From Auanema rhodensis (lineage: Eukaryota > Nematoda > Chromadorea > Rhabditida > Rhabditidae): a stretch of DNA of 64,000 nt. The notes beneath the pieces are model-generated. The model did no database searches, was not told the DNA's origin, and saw nothing but the letters and a program-made list of their open reading frames with translations. The first letter of the stretch is position 1. Each line of letters begins with the position of its first letter. The stretch is from the NCBI GenBank assembly GCA_964057225.1, contig OZ059897.1:4526001-4590000 (forward strand), read 5' to 3'. A program made the position numbers and the translations under genes. Of this stretch, positions 1-11,231 are shown piece by piece.

Positions 1-729
1 TTCCCATGTACACTCAACATTGCTTCCAAAAACATTGTGACAAAAATTTTCCCGAAAAATTTCTAAATAATTTCACAAAAAGTAGGAGTTTTTAGATTTT
101 TTTTTTCAAGGCAAAGACGATGGACAACGTTATTCAACGAAAAAATTAATTCTTCAGGGTGAAAATCGAGGATATAAGTGTGAACCTATATCAGTTGATT
201 ACTCGGTGCATTTTTAAGCTAGCGCAAATCTGATAACACAGATCAACGCAGCTTAAAAATCCGCATCGAATGCACTATACTACATTGAGAAACGCTCCAT
301 ACAAAAATTAGTTATGATCGTTTGAAAAATAATGCATTAGTGTATGCTGAGTTCCCATGTACACTCAACATTGCTTCCAAAAACATTGTGACAAAAATTT
401 TCCCGAAAAATTTCTAAATAATTTCACAAAAAGTAGATGTTTTTAGATTCTTTTTTTCAAGACGAATACGATGGACAATGTTTTTCAACGAAAAAATCAT
501 TTCTTCAGGGTGAAAATCGAGGATATAAGTGTGAACATATATCAGTTGATTACTCGGTGCATTTTTAAGCTAGCGCAAATCTGATAACACAGATCAACGC
601 AGCTCAAAAATCCGCATCGAATGCACTATACTACATTAAGAAACGCTCTATTTAAAAATTAGTTATGATCGTTTGAAAAATAATGCATTAGTGTATGCTG
701 AGTTCCCATGTACACTCAACATTGCTTCC

Positions 730-783
730 AAAAACATTGTGACAAAAATTTTCCCGAAAAATTTCTAAATAATTTCACAAAAA
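730..783. other. Roughly phased A/T tracts, possible intrinsically curved DNA, example in monomer 3
   Basis: A-tracts start at monomer positions 28, 42, 55, 65 and 77, spacings of 14, 13, 10 and 12 bp, which approximate the helical repeat. AAAAATTTT and AAAAATTT are classic bend-prone elements. Curvature is a prediction from tract spacing and was not calculated. Confidence 0.45.
746..764. repeat. 7-bp dyad in the A-tract region, example in monomer 3
   Basis: AAATTTT and AAAATTT flank the spacer CCCGA at monomer positions 44-62. The arms are perfect reverse complements and are present in nearly all monomers. A few copies carry substitutions nearby, for example TTTTCTG instead of ATTTCTG in monomers 6, 15 and 44. 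Confidence 0.85.
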
Positions 784-852
784 GTAGGAGTTTTTAGATT
801 TCTTTTTTCAAGGCAAAGATGATGGACAATGTTATTCAACGAAAAAATTAAT

Positions 853-887
853 TCTTCAGGGTGAAAATCGAGGATATAAGTGTGAAC
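853..887. other. Near-invariant 35-bp block, example in monomer 3
   Basis: Monomer positions 151-185, from TCTTCAGGGTG through GATATAAGTGTGAAC, are identical in A, B, B', C and D copies, while the flanks on both sides carry haplotype differences. Exceptions I saw are isolated: monomer 126 (CACGGTG), monomers 73, 97 and 100 (GGGTTAAAA), monomer 143 (ATATATGTG) and monomer 139 (GTGTCAAC). It could be a protein-binding site or simply a tract without old polymorphism. The internal GATATAAG resembles a TATA element, but nothing else supports a promoter. Confidence 0.5.
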
Positions 888-904
888 CTATATCAGTTGA
901 TTAC

Positions 905-971
905 TCGGTGCATTTTTAAGCTAGCGCAAATCTGATAACACAGATCAACGCAGCTTAAAAATCCGCATCGA
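905..971. repeat. Long imperfect inverted repeat (about 67-nt hairpin), example in monomer 3
   Basis: At monomer positions 203-269 the + strand can fold as follows. TCGGTGC (203-209) pairs with GCATCGA (263-269) with one G-T pair; a 2-nt CC bulge lies at 261-262. ATTTTTAAGCT (210-220) pairs perfectly with AGCTTAAAAAT (250-260). An A bulge at 221 follows, then GCG (222-224) with CGC (247-249), a 3x3 internal loop CAA/CAA, ATCTG (228-232) with CAGAT (239-243), and the loop ATAACA. That is about 25 Watson-Crick pairs. A competing outer pairing GTGCAT (206-211) with ATGCAC (270-275) also exists. Type B loses the GCG/CGC step. The element is present in some form in every monomer. Function is unknown. 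Confidence 0.85.
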
Positions 972-1031
972 ATGCACTATACTACATTGAGAAACGCTCC
1001 ATACAAAAATTAGTTATGATCGTTTGAAAAA

Positions 1032-1041
1032 TAATGCATTA
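1032..1041. repeat. Perfect 10-bp palindrome TAATGCATTA, example in monomer 3
   Basis: The palindrome occupies monomer positions 330-339, has no spacer, and is retained in almost every copy; one exception reads GCATTACTG at about 56144-56152, just outside the core. It contains ATGCAT, so NsiI should release 351-bp ladders from this array. Confidence 0.88.
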
Positions 1042-1045
1042 GTGT

Positions 1046-1073
1046 ATGTTGAGTTCCCATGTACACTCAACAT
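1046..1073. repeat. 9-bp dyad spanning the monomer junction, example at monomers 3/4
   Basis: ATGTTGAGT (end of one monomer) and ACTCAACAT (start of the next) are perfect reverse complements separated by the 10-nt spacer TCCCATGTAC. The junction allele GTTGAG gives the perfect dyad; the alternative GCTGAG leaves one mismatch. Both alleles are common. The monomer start used here is arbitrary, so the dyad is an ordinary internal element of the array. Confidence 0.9.
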
Positions 1074-4000
1074 TGCTTCCAAAAACATTGTGACAAAAAT
1101 TTTCCCGAAAAATTTCTAAATAATTTCACAAAAAGTAGGAGTTTTTAGATTTTTTTTTTCAAGGCAAAGACGATGGACAATGTTATTCAACGAAAAAATT
1201 AATTCTTCAGGGTGAAAATCGAGGATATAAGTGTGAACCTATATCAGTTGATTACTCGGTGCATTTTTAAGCTAGCGCAAATCTGATAACACAGATCAAC
1301 GCAGCTTAAAAATCCGCATCGAATGCACTATACTACATTGAGAAACGCTCCATACAAAAATTAGTTATGATCGTTTGAAAAATAATGCATTAGTGTATGT
1401 TGAGTTCCCATGTACACTCAACATTGCTTCCAAAAACATTGTGACAAAAATTTTCCCGAAAAATTTCTAAATAATTTCACAAAAAGTAGGAGTTTTTAGA
1501 TTTTTTTTTTCAAGGCAAAGACGATGGACAATGTTATTCAACGAAAAAATTAATTCTTCAGGGTGAAAATCGAGGATATAAGTGTGAACCTATATCAGTT
1601 GATTACTCGGTGCATTTTTAAGCTAGCGCAAATCTGATAACACAGATCAACGCAGCTTAAAAATCCGCATCGAATGCACTATACTACATTGAGAAACGCT
1701 CCATACAAAAATTAGTTATGATCGTTTGAAAAATAATGCATTAGTGTATGTTGAGTTCCCATGTACACTCAACATTGCTTCCAAAAACATTTTGACAAAA
1801 ATTTTCCCGAAAATTTTCTGAATAATTTCACAAAAAGTAGATGTTTTTAGATTCTTTTTTTCAAGACGAATACGATGGACAATGTTTTTCAACGAAAAAA
1901 TCATTTCTTCAGGGTGAAAATCGAGGATATAAGTGTGAACATATATCAGTTGATATCTCGGTGCATTTTTAAGCTAACTCAAATCTGATAACACAGATCG
2001 ACGCAGCTTAAAAATCCGCATCGAATGCACTATACTACATTGAGAAACGCTTTATACAAAAATTAGTTATGATCGTTTGAAAAATAATGCATTAGTGTAT
2101 GCTGAGTTCCCATGTACACTCAACATTGCTTCCAAAAACATTGTGACAAAAATTTTCCCGAAAAATTTCTAAATAATTTCACAAAAAGTAGATGTTTTTA
2201 GATTCCTTTTTTCAAGACGAATACGATGGACAATGTTTTTCAACGAAAAAATCATTTCTTCAGGGTGAAAATCGAGGATATAAGTGTGAACATATATCAG
2301 TTGATATCTCGGTGCATTTTCAAGCTAACTCAAATCTGATAACACAGATCGACGCAGCTTAAAAATCCGCATCGAATGCACTATACTACATTGAGAAACG
2401 CTCTATACAAAAATTAGTTATGATCGTTTGAAAAATAATGCATTAGTGTATGCTGAGTTCCCATGTACACTCAACATTGCTTCCAAAAACATTGTGACAA
2501 AAATTTTCCCGAAAAATTTCTAAATAATTTCACAAAAAGTAGGAGTTTTTAGATTTTTTTTTTCAAGGCAAAGACGATGGACAACGTTATTCAACGAAAA
2601 AATTAATTCTTCAGGGTGAAAATCGAGGATATAAGTGTGAACCTATATCAGTTGATTACTCGGTGCATTTTTAAGCTAGCGCAAATCTGATAACACAGAT
2701 CAACGCAGCTTAAAAATCCGCATCGAATGCACTATACTACATTGAGAAACGCTCCATACAAAAATTAGTTATGATCGTTTGAAAAATAATGCATTAGTGT
2801 ATGCTGAGTTCCCATGTACACTCAACATTGCTTCCAAAAACATTGTGACAAAAATTTTCCCGAAAAATTTCTAAATAATTTCACAAAAAGTAGATGTTTT
2901 TAGATTCTTTTTTTCAAGACGAATACGATGGACAATGTTTTTCAACGAAAAAATCATTTCTTCAGGGTGAAAATCGAGGATATAAGTGTGAACATATATC
3001 AGTTGATATCTCGGTGCATTTTTAAGCTAACTCAAATCTGATAACACAGATCGACGCAGCTTAAAAATCCGCATCGAATGCACTATACTACATTAAGAAA
3101 CGCTCTATTTAAAAATTAGTTATGATCGTTTGAAAAATAATGCATTAGTGTATGCTGAGTTCCCATGTACACTCAACATTGCTTCCAAAAACATTGTGAC
3201 AAAAATTTTCCCGAAAAATTTCTAAATAATTTCACAAAAAGTAGGAGTTTTTAAATTTCTTTTCTCAAGGCAAAGACGATGGACAATGTTATTCAACGAA
3301 AAAATTAATTCTTCAGGGTGAAAATCGAGGATATAAGTGTGAACCTATATCAGTTGATTACTCGGTGCATTTTTAAGCTAGCGCAAATCTGATAACACAG
3401 ATCAACGCAGCTCAAAAATCCGCATCGAATGCACTATACTACATTGAGAAACGCTCCATACAAAAATTAGTTATGATCGTTTGAAAAATAATGCATTAGT
3501 GTATGTTGAGTTCCCATGTACACTCAACATTGCTTCCAAAAACATTTTGACAAAAATTTTCCCGAAAAATTTCTGAATAATTTCACAAAAAGTAGATGTT
3601 TTTAGATTCTTTTTTTCAAGACGAATACGATGGACAATGTTTTTCAACGAAAAAATCATTTCTTCAGGGTGAAAATCGAGGATATAAGTGTGAACATATA
3701 TCAGTTGATATCTCGGTGCATTTTTAAGCTAACTCAAATCTGATAACACAGATCGACGCAGCTTAAAAATCCGCATCGAATGCACTATACTACATTGAGA
3801 AACGCTCTATACAAAAATTAGTTATGATCGTTTGAAAAATAATGCATTAGTGTATGCTGAGTTCCCATGTACACTCAACATTGCTTCCAAAAACATTGTG
3901 ACAAAAATTTTCCCGAAAAATTTCTAAATAATTTCACAAAAAGTAGATGTTTTTAGATTCCTTTTTTCAAGACGAATACGATGGACAATGTTTTTCAACG

Positions 4001-4212
4001 AAAAAATCATTTCTTCAGGGTGAAAATCGAGGATATAAGTGTGAACATATATCAGTTGATATCTCGGTGCATTTTCAAGCTAACTCAAATCTGATAACAC
4101 AGATCGACGCAGCTTAAAAATCCGCATCGAATGCACTATACTACATTGAGAAACGCTCTATACAAAAATTAGTTATGATCGTTTGAAAAATAATGCATTA
4201 GTGTATGCTGAG

Positions 4213-7200
4213 TTCCCATGTACACTCAACATTGCTTCCAAAAACATTGTGACAAAAATTTTCCCGAAAAATTTCTAAATAATTTCACGAAAAGTAGGAG
4301 TTTTTAGATTTCTTTTTTCAAGGCAAAGACGATGGACAATGTTATTCAACGAAAAAATTAATTCTTCAGGGTGAAAATCGAGGATATAAGTGTGAACCTA
4401 TATCAGTTGATTACTCGGTGCATTTTTAAGCTAGCGCAAATCTGATAACATAGATCAACGCAGCTTAAAAATCCGCATCGAATGCACTATACTACATTGA
4501 GAAACGCTCCATACAAAAATTAGTTATGATCGTTTGAAAAATAATGCATTAGTGTATGCTGAGTTCCCATGTACACTCAACATTGCTTCCAAAAACATTG
4601 TGACAAAAATTTTCCCGAAAAATTTCTAAATAATTTCACAAAAAGTAGGAGTTTTTAGATTTCTTTTTTCAAGGCAAAGATGATGGACAATGTTATTCAA
4701 CGAAAAAATTAATTCTTCAGGGTGAAAATCGAGGATATAAGTGTGAACCTATATCAGTTGATTACTCGGTGCATTTTTAAGCTAGCGCAAATCTGATAAC
4801 ACAGATCAACGCAGCTTAAAAATCCGCATCGAATGCACTATACTACATTGAGAAACGCTCCATACAAAAATTAGTTATGATCGTTTGAAAAATAATGCAT
4901 TAGTGTATGTTGAGTTCCCATGTACACTCAACATTGCTTCCAAAAACATTTTGACAAAAATTTTCCCGAAAATTTTCTGATTAATTTCACAAAAAGTAGA
5001 TGTTTTTAGATTCTTTTTTTCAAGACGAATACGATGGACAATGTTTTTCAACGAAAAAATCATTTCTTCAGGGTGAAAATCGAGGATATAAGTGTGAACA
5101 TATATCAGTTGATATCTCGGTGCATTTTTAAGCTAACTCAAATCTGATAACACAGATCGACGCAGCTTAAAAATCCGCATCGAATGCACTATACTACATT
5201 GAGAAACGCTCTATACAAAAATTAGTTATGATCGTTTGAAAAATAATGCATTAGTGTATGCTGAGTTCCCATGTACACTCAACATTGCTTCCAAAAACAT
5301 TGTGACAAAAATTTTCCCGAAAAATTTCTAAATAATTTTACAAAAAGTAGATGTTTTTAGATTCCTTTTTTCAAGACGAATACGATGGACAATGTTTTTC
5401 AACGAAAAAATCATTTCTTCAGGGTGAAAATCGAGGATATAAGTGTGAACATATATCAGTTGATATCTCGGTGCATTTTCAAGCTAACTCAAATCTGATA
5501 ACACAGATCGACGCAGCTTAAAAATCCGCATCGAATGCACTATACTACATTGAGAAACGCTCTATACAAAAATTAGTTATGATCGTTTGAAAAATAATGC
5601 ATTAGTGTATGCTGAGTTCCCATGTACACTCAACATTGCTTCCAAAAACATTGTGACAAAAATTTTCCCGAAAAATTTCTAAATAATTTCACAAAAAGTA
5701 GGAGTTTTTAGATTTTTTTTTTCAAGGCAAAGACGATGGACAACGTTATTCAACGAAAAAATTAATTCTTCAGGGTGAAAATCGAGGATATAAGTGTGAA
5801 CCTATATCAGTTGATTACTCGGTGCATTTTTAAGCTAGCGCAAATCTGATAACACAGATCAACGCAGCTTAAAAATCCGCATCGAATGCACTATACTACA
5901 TTGAGAAACGCTCCATACAAAAATTAGTTATGATCGTTTGAAAAATAATGCATTAGTGTATGCTGAGTTCCCATGTACACTCAACATTGCTTCCAAAAAC
6001 ATTGTGACAAAAATTTTCCCGAAAAATTTCTAAATAATTTCACAAAAAGTAGGAGTTTTTAGATTTCTTTTTTCAAGGCAAAGACGATGGACAATGTTAT
6101 TCAACGAAAAAATTAATTCTTCAGGGTGAAAATCGAGGATATAAGTGTGAACCTATATCAGTTGATTACTCGGTGCATTTTTAAGCTAGCGCAAATCTGA
6201 TAACACAGATCAACGCAGCTTAAAAATCCGCATCGAATGCACTATACTACATTGAGAAACGCTCCATACAAAAATTAGTTATGATCGTTTGAAAAATAAT
6301 GCATTAGTGTATGTTGAGTTCCCATGTACACTCAACATTGCTTCCAAAAACATTTTGACAAAAATTTTCCCGAAAAATTTCTGAACAATTTCACAAAAAG
6401 TAGATGTTTTTAGATTCTTTTTTTCAAGACGAATACGATGGACAATGTTTTTCAACGAAAAAATCATTTCTTCAGGGTGAAAATCGAGGATATAAGTGTG
6501 AACATATATCAGTTGATATCTCGGTGCATTTTTAAGCTAACTCAAATCTGATAACACAGATCGACGCAGCTTAAAAATCCGCATCGAATGCACTATACTA
6601 CATTGAGAAACGCTCTATACAAAAATTAGTTATGATCGTTTGAAAAATAATGCATTAGTGTATGCTGAGTTCCCATGTACACTCAACATTGCTTCCAAAA
6701 ACATTGTGACAAAAATTTTCCCGAAAAATTTCTAAATAATTTCACAAAAAGTAGATGTTTTTAGATTCCTTTTTTCAAGACAAATACGATGGACAATGTT
6801 TTTCAACGAAAAAATCATTTCTTCAGGGTGAAAATCGAGGATATAAGTGTGAACATATATCAGTTGATATCTCGGTGCATTTTCAAGCTAACTCAAATCT
6901 GATAACACAGATCGACGCAGCTTAAAAATCCGCATCGAATGCACTATACTACATTGAGAAACGCTCTAAACAAAAATTAGTTATGATCGTTTGAAAAATA
7001 ATGCATTAGTGTATGCTGAGTTCCCATGTACACTCAACATTGCTTCCAAAAACATTGTGACAAAAATTTTTCCGAAAAATTTCTAAATAATTTCACGAAA
7101 AGTAGGAGTTTTTAGATTTCTTTTTTCAAGGCAAAGACGATGGACAATGTTATTCAACGAAAAAATTAATTCTTCAGGGTGAAAATCGAGGATATAAGTG

Positions 7201-7722
7201 TGAACCTATATCAGTTGATTACTCGGTGCATTTTTAAGCTAGCGCAAATCTGATAACACAGATCAACGCAGCTTAAAAATCCGCATCGAATGCACTATAC
7301 TACATTGAGAAACGCTCCATACAAAAATTAGTTATGATCGTTTGAAAAATAATGCATTAGTGTATGTTGAGTTCCCATGTACACTCAACATTGCTTCCAA
7401 AAACATTTTGACAAAAATTTTCCCGAAAAATTTCTGAATAATTTCACAAAAAGTAGATGTTTTTAGATTCTTTTTTTCAAGACGAATACGATGGACAATG
7501 TTTTTCAACGAAAAAATCATTTCTTCAGGGTGAAAATCGAGGATATAAGTGTGAACATATATCAGTTGATATCTCGGTGCATTTTTAAGCTAACTCAAAT
7601 CTGATAACACAGATCGACGCAGCTTAAAAATCCGCATCGAATGCACTATACTACATTGAGAAACGCTCTATACAAAAATTAGTTATGATCGTTTGAAAAA
7701 TAATGCATTAGTGTATGCTGAG
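4213..7722. repeat. Ten-monomer segment, copy 1 (monomers 13-22)
   Basis: The order A(G77)-A(GATGATGG)-B(TTTTCTG)-B'-A(T-run, CAACGTT)-A-B-B'(CTCTAAAC)-A(G77)-B matches monomers 42-51 at 14391-17900 variant for variant, 10178 bp away. Only scattered differences remain, for example ACATAGATC in monomer 13 and CTGATTAAT in monomer 15. Similarity ends inside monomer 22 before position 298. Confidence 0.8.
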
Positions 7723-8423
7723 TTCCCATGTACACTCAACATTGCTTCCAAAAACATTGTGACAAAAATTTTCCCGAAAAATTTCTAAATAATTTCACAA
7801 AAAGTAGATGTTTTTAGATTCCTTTTTTCAAGACGAATACGATGGACAATGTTTTTCAACGAAAAAATCATTTCTTCAGGGTGAAAATCGAGGATATAAG
7901 TGTGAACATATATCAGTTGATATCTCGGTGCATTTTCAAGCTAACTCAAATCTGATAACACAGATCGACGCAGCTTAAAAATCCGCATCGAATGCACTAT
8001 ACTACATTGAGAAACGCTCTAAACAAAAATTAGTTATGATCGTTTAAAAATAATGCATTAGTGTATGCTGAGTTCCCATGTACACTCAACATTGCTTCCA
8101 AAAACATTGTGACAAAAATTTTCCCGAAAAATTTCTAAATGATTTCACGAAAAGTAGGAGTTTTTAGATTTCTTTTTTCAAGGCAAAGACGATGGACAAT
8201 GTTATTCAACGAAAAAATTAATTCTTCAGGGTGAAAATCGAGGATATAAGTGTGAACCTATATCAGTTGATTACTCGGTGCATTTTTAAGCTAGCGCAAA
8301 TCTGATAACACAGATCAACGCAGCTTAAAAATCCGCATCGAATGCACTATACTACATTGAGAAACGCTCCATACAAAAATTAGTTATGATCGTTTGAAAA
8401 ATAATGCATTAGTGTATGCTGAG
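7723..8423. repeat. Monomers 23-24: 350-bp monomer with a 1-base deletion, then an A monomer
   Basis: Monomer 23 reads CGTTTAAAAATAATG where others read CGTTTGAAAAATAATG, so one base is lost near 8046. It is the only 350-bp monomer in the window. It is B' with the CTCTAAAC end seen in monomers 20 and 49. Monomer 24 is A(G77) with a private AAATGATTT change. Confidence 0.85.
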
Positions 8424-9827
8424 TTCCCATGTACACTCAACATTGCTTCCAAAAACATTGTGACAAAAATTTTCCCGAAAAATTTCTAAATAATTTCACA
8501 AAAAGTAGGAGTTTTTAGATTTCTTTTTTCAAGGCAAAGATGATGGACAATGTTATTCAACGAAAAAATTAATTCTTCAGGGTGAAAATCGAGGATATAA
8601 GTGTGAACCTATATCAGTTGATTACTCGGTGCATTTTTAAGCTAGCGCAAATCTGATAACACAGATCAACGCAGCTTAAAAATCCGCATCGAATGCACTA
8701 TACTACATTGAGAAACGCTCCATACAAAAATTAGTTATGATCGTTTGAAAAATAATGCATTAGTGTATGTTGAGTTCCCATGTACACTCAACATTGCTTC
8801 CAAAAACATTTTGACAAAAATTTTCCCGAAAAATTTCTGAATAATTTCACAAAAAGTAGATGTTTTTAGATTCTTTTTTTCAAGACGAATACGATGGACA
8901 ATGTTTTTCAACGAAAAAATCATTTCTTCAGGGTGAAAATCGAGGATATAAGTGTGAACATATATCAGTTGATATCTCGGTGCATTTTTAAGCTAACTCA
9001 AATCTGATAACACAGATCGACGCAGCTTAAAAATCCGCATCGAATGCACTATACTACATTGAGAAACGCTCTATACAAAAATTAGTTATGATCGTTTGAA
9101 AAATAATGCATTAGTGTATGCTGAGTTCCCATGTACACTCAACATTGCTTCCAAAAACATTTTGACAAAAATTTTCCCGAAAAATTTCTGAATAATTTCA
9201 CAAAAAGTAGATGTTTTTAGATTCTTTTTTTCAAGACGAATACGATGGACAATGTTATTCAACGAAAAAATTAATTCTTCAGGGTGAAAATCGAGGATAT
9301 AAGTGTGAACCTATATCAGTTGATTACTCGGTGCATTTTTAAGCTAGCGCAAATCTGATAACACAGATCAACGCAGCTTAAAAATCCGCATCGAATGCAC
9401 TATACTACATTGAGAAACGCTCCATACAAAAATTAGTTATGATCGTTTGAAAAATAATGCATTAGTGTATGTTGAGTTCCCATGTACACTCAACATTGCT
9501 TCCAAAAACATTGTGACAAAAATTTTCCCGAAAAATTTCTAAATATTTTCACGAAAAGTAGGAGTTTTTAGATTGCTTTTTTCAAGGCAAAGACGATGGA
9601 CAATGTTATTCAACGAAAAAATTAATTCTTCAGGGTGAAAATCGAGGATATAAGTGTGAACCTATATCAGTTGATTACTCGGTGCATTTTTAAGCTAGCG
9701 CAAATCTGATAACACAGATCAACGCAGCTTAAAAATCCGCATCGAATGCACTATACTACATTTAGAAACGCTCCATACAAAAATTAGTTATGATCGTTTG
9801 AAAAATAATGCATTAGTGTATGCTGAG
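8424..9827. repeat. Tandem 4-mer HOR, copy 1 (monomers 25-28)
   Basis: The order is A(GATGATGG)-B-chimera-A(G77, AGATTGC). Monomer 27 starts as B (T37, G65, AGACGAATACG) and becomes A by position 132, so the switch lies between 9241 and 9257. Monomer 28 has two private markers, AGATTGCTTT and ACATTTAGAAAC, repeated 1404 bp downstream. Confidence 0.85.
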
Positions 9828-11231
9828 TTCCCATGTACACTCAACATTGCTTCCAAAAACATTGTGACAAAAATTTTCCCGAAAAATTTCTAAATAATTT
9901 CACAAAAAGTAGGAGTTTTTAGATTTCTTTTTTCAAGGCAAAGATGATGGACAATGTTATTCAACGAAAAAATTAATTCTTCAGGGTGAAAATCGAGGAT
10001 ATAAGTGTGAACCTATATCAGTTGATTACTCGGTGCATTTTTAAGCTAGCGCAAATCTGATAACACAGATCAACGCAGCTTAAAAATCCGCATCGAATGC
10101 ACTATACTACATTGAGAAACGCTCCATACAAAAATTAGTTATGATCGTTTGAAAAATAATGCATTAGTGTATGTTGAGTTCCCATGTACACTCAACATTG
10201 CTTCCAAAAACATTTTGACAAAAATTTTCCCGAAAAATTTCTGAATAATTTCACAAAAAGTAGATGTTTTTAGATTCTTTTTTTCAAGACGAATACGATG
10301 GACAATGTTTTTCAACGAAAAAATCATTTCTTCAGGGTGAAAATCGAGGATATAAGTGTGAACATATATCAGTTGATATCTCGGTGCATTTTTAAGCTAA
10401 CTCAAATCTGATAACACAGATCGACGCAGCTTAAAAATCCGCATCGAATGCACTATACTACATTGAGAAACGCTCTATACAAAAATTAGTTATGATCGTT
10501 TGAAAAATAATGCATTAGTGTATGCTGAGTTCCCATGTACACTCAACATTGCTTCCAAAAACATTTTGACAAAAATTTTCCCGAAAAATTTCTGAATAAT
10601 TTCACAAAAAGTAGATGTTTTTAGATTCTTTTTTTCAAGACGAATACGATGGACAATGTTATTCAACGAAAAAATTAATTCTTCAGGGTGAAAATCGAGG
10701 ATATAAGTGTGAACCTATATCAGTTGATTACTCGGTGCATTTTTAAGCTAGCGCAAATCTGATAACACAGATCAACGCAGCTTAAAAATCCGCATCGAAT
10801 GCACTATACTACATTGAGAAACGCTCCATACAAAAATTAGTTATGATCGTTTGAAAAATAATGCATTAGTGTATGTTGAGTTCCCATGTACACTCAACAT
10901 TGCTTCCAAAAACATTGTGACAAAAATTTTCCCGAAAAATTTCTAAATAATTTCACGAAAAGTAGGAGTTTTTAGATTGCTTTTTTCAAGGCAAAGACGA
11001 TGGACAATGTTATTCAACGAAAAAATTAATTCTTCAGGGTGAAAATCGAGGATATAAGTGTGAACCTATATCAGTTGATTACTCGGTGCATTTTTAAGCT
11101 AGCGCAAATCTGATAACACAGATCAACGCAGCTTAAAAATCCGCATCGAATGCACTATACTACATTTAGAAACGCTCCATACAAAAATTAGTTATGATCG
11201 TTTGAAAAATAATGCATTAGTGTATGCTGAG
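9828..11231. repeat. Tandem 4-mer HOR, copy 2 (monomers 29-32)
   Basis: It has the same order and private markers as 8424-9827, including the B-to-A chimera (monomer 31) with its switch in the same interval. The only difference I noticed is AAATAATTT here against AAATATTTT at about 9541 in copy 1. This indicates a recent 1404-bp duplication. Confidence 0.85.

Larger units (their letters stand above)
703..1053. repeat. Representative type A monomer (351 bp)
   Basis: Diagnostic states, by monomer position, are G37, A65, GA at 86-87, TC at 99-100, GGCAAAG at 110-116, A132, TTAATTC at 146-152, C186, TA at 200-201, GCTAGCG at 218-224, A245 and C298. Layout from 5' to 3': a near-constant start (1-36), an A-tract region (28-81), a variable central part (86-149), a near-invariant block (151-185), a long imperfect hairpin (203-269), and an AT-rich tail with the palindrome TAATGCATTA (330-339). 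A subtype with G at 77 (CACGAAAAG) recurs in domain I, as does one with T at 99-100 and CAACGTT. No reading frame is open through the monomer. Confidence 0.9.
1..4212. repeat. Monomers 1-12: irregular mixture of A, B, B' and chimeras
   Basis: In order: A(T-run), B'-to-A chimera, A, A, A, B, B', A(T-run), B'-like, A, B, B'. Monomers 2 and 9 share a rare 3' end, ATTAAGAAACGCTCTATTTA, also found in monomer 37. Monomer 10 has an unusual TTTAAATTTCTTTTCTC tract (89-105) shared with monomers 38 and 40. Monomer 6 carries TTTTCTG at 60-66, shared with monomers 15 and 44. Confidence 0.75.

Noticed and set aside
746-764. CENP-B box-like motif, from TTCGGG on the minus strand
   Set aside because: Only TTCGGG is present; the spacing and the second CGGG part of the consensus are missing.
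871-882. TATA-like GATATAAG as a promoter
   Set aside because: A short AT-rich match in a 32% GC repeat is weak, and no initiator, downstream gene or other signal supports it.
931-946. Hammerhead ribozyme core, because CTGATAA lies next to a stem and satellites can carry hammerheads
   Set aside because: The core needs CUGANGA and a GAAA segment at the right spacing. Here the sequence reads CTGATAACAC and no matching GAAA arm follows. I found no CTGATGA in the representative monomers on either strand.
1716-1904. Many minus-strand 62-codon ORFs, one in each of most B monomers
   Set aside because: They exist only because G at monomer position 65 replaces a stop codon in B copies. The same segment in A, B', C and D copies is closed, there is no recognisable domain, and the ORF repeats with the satellite.
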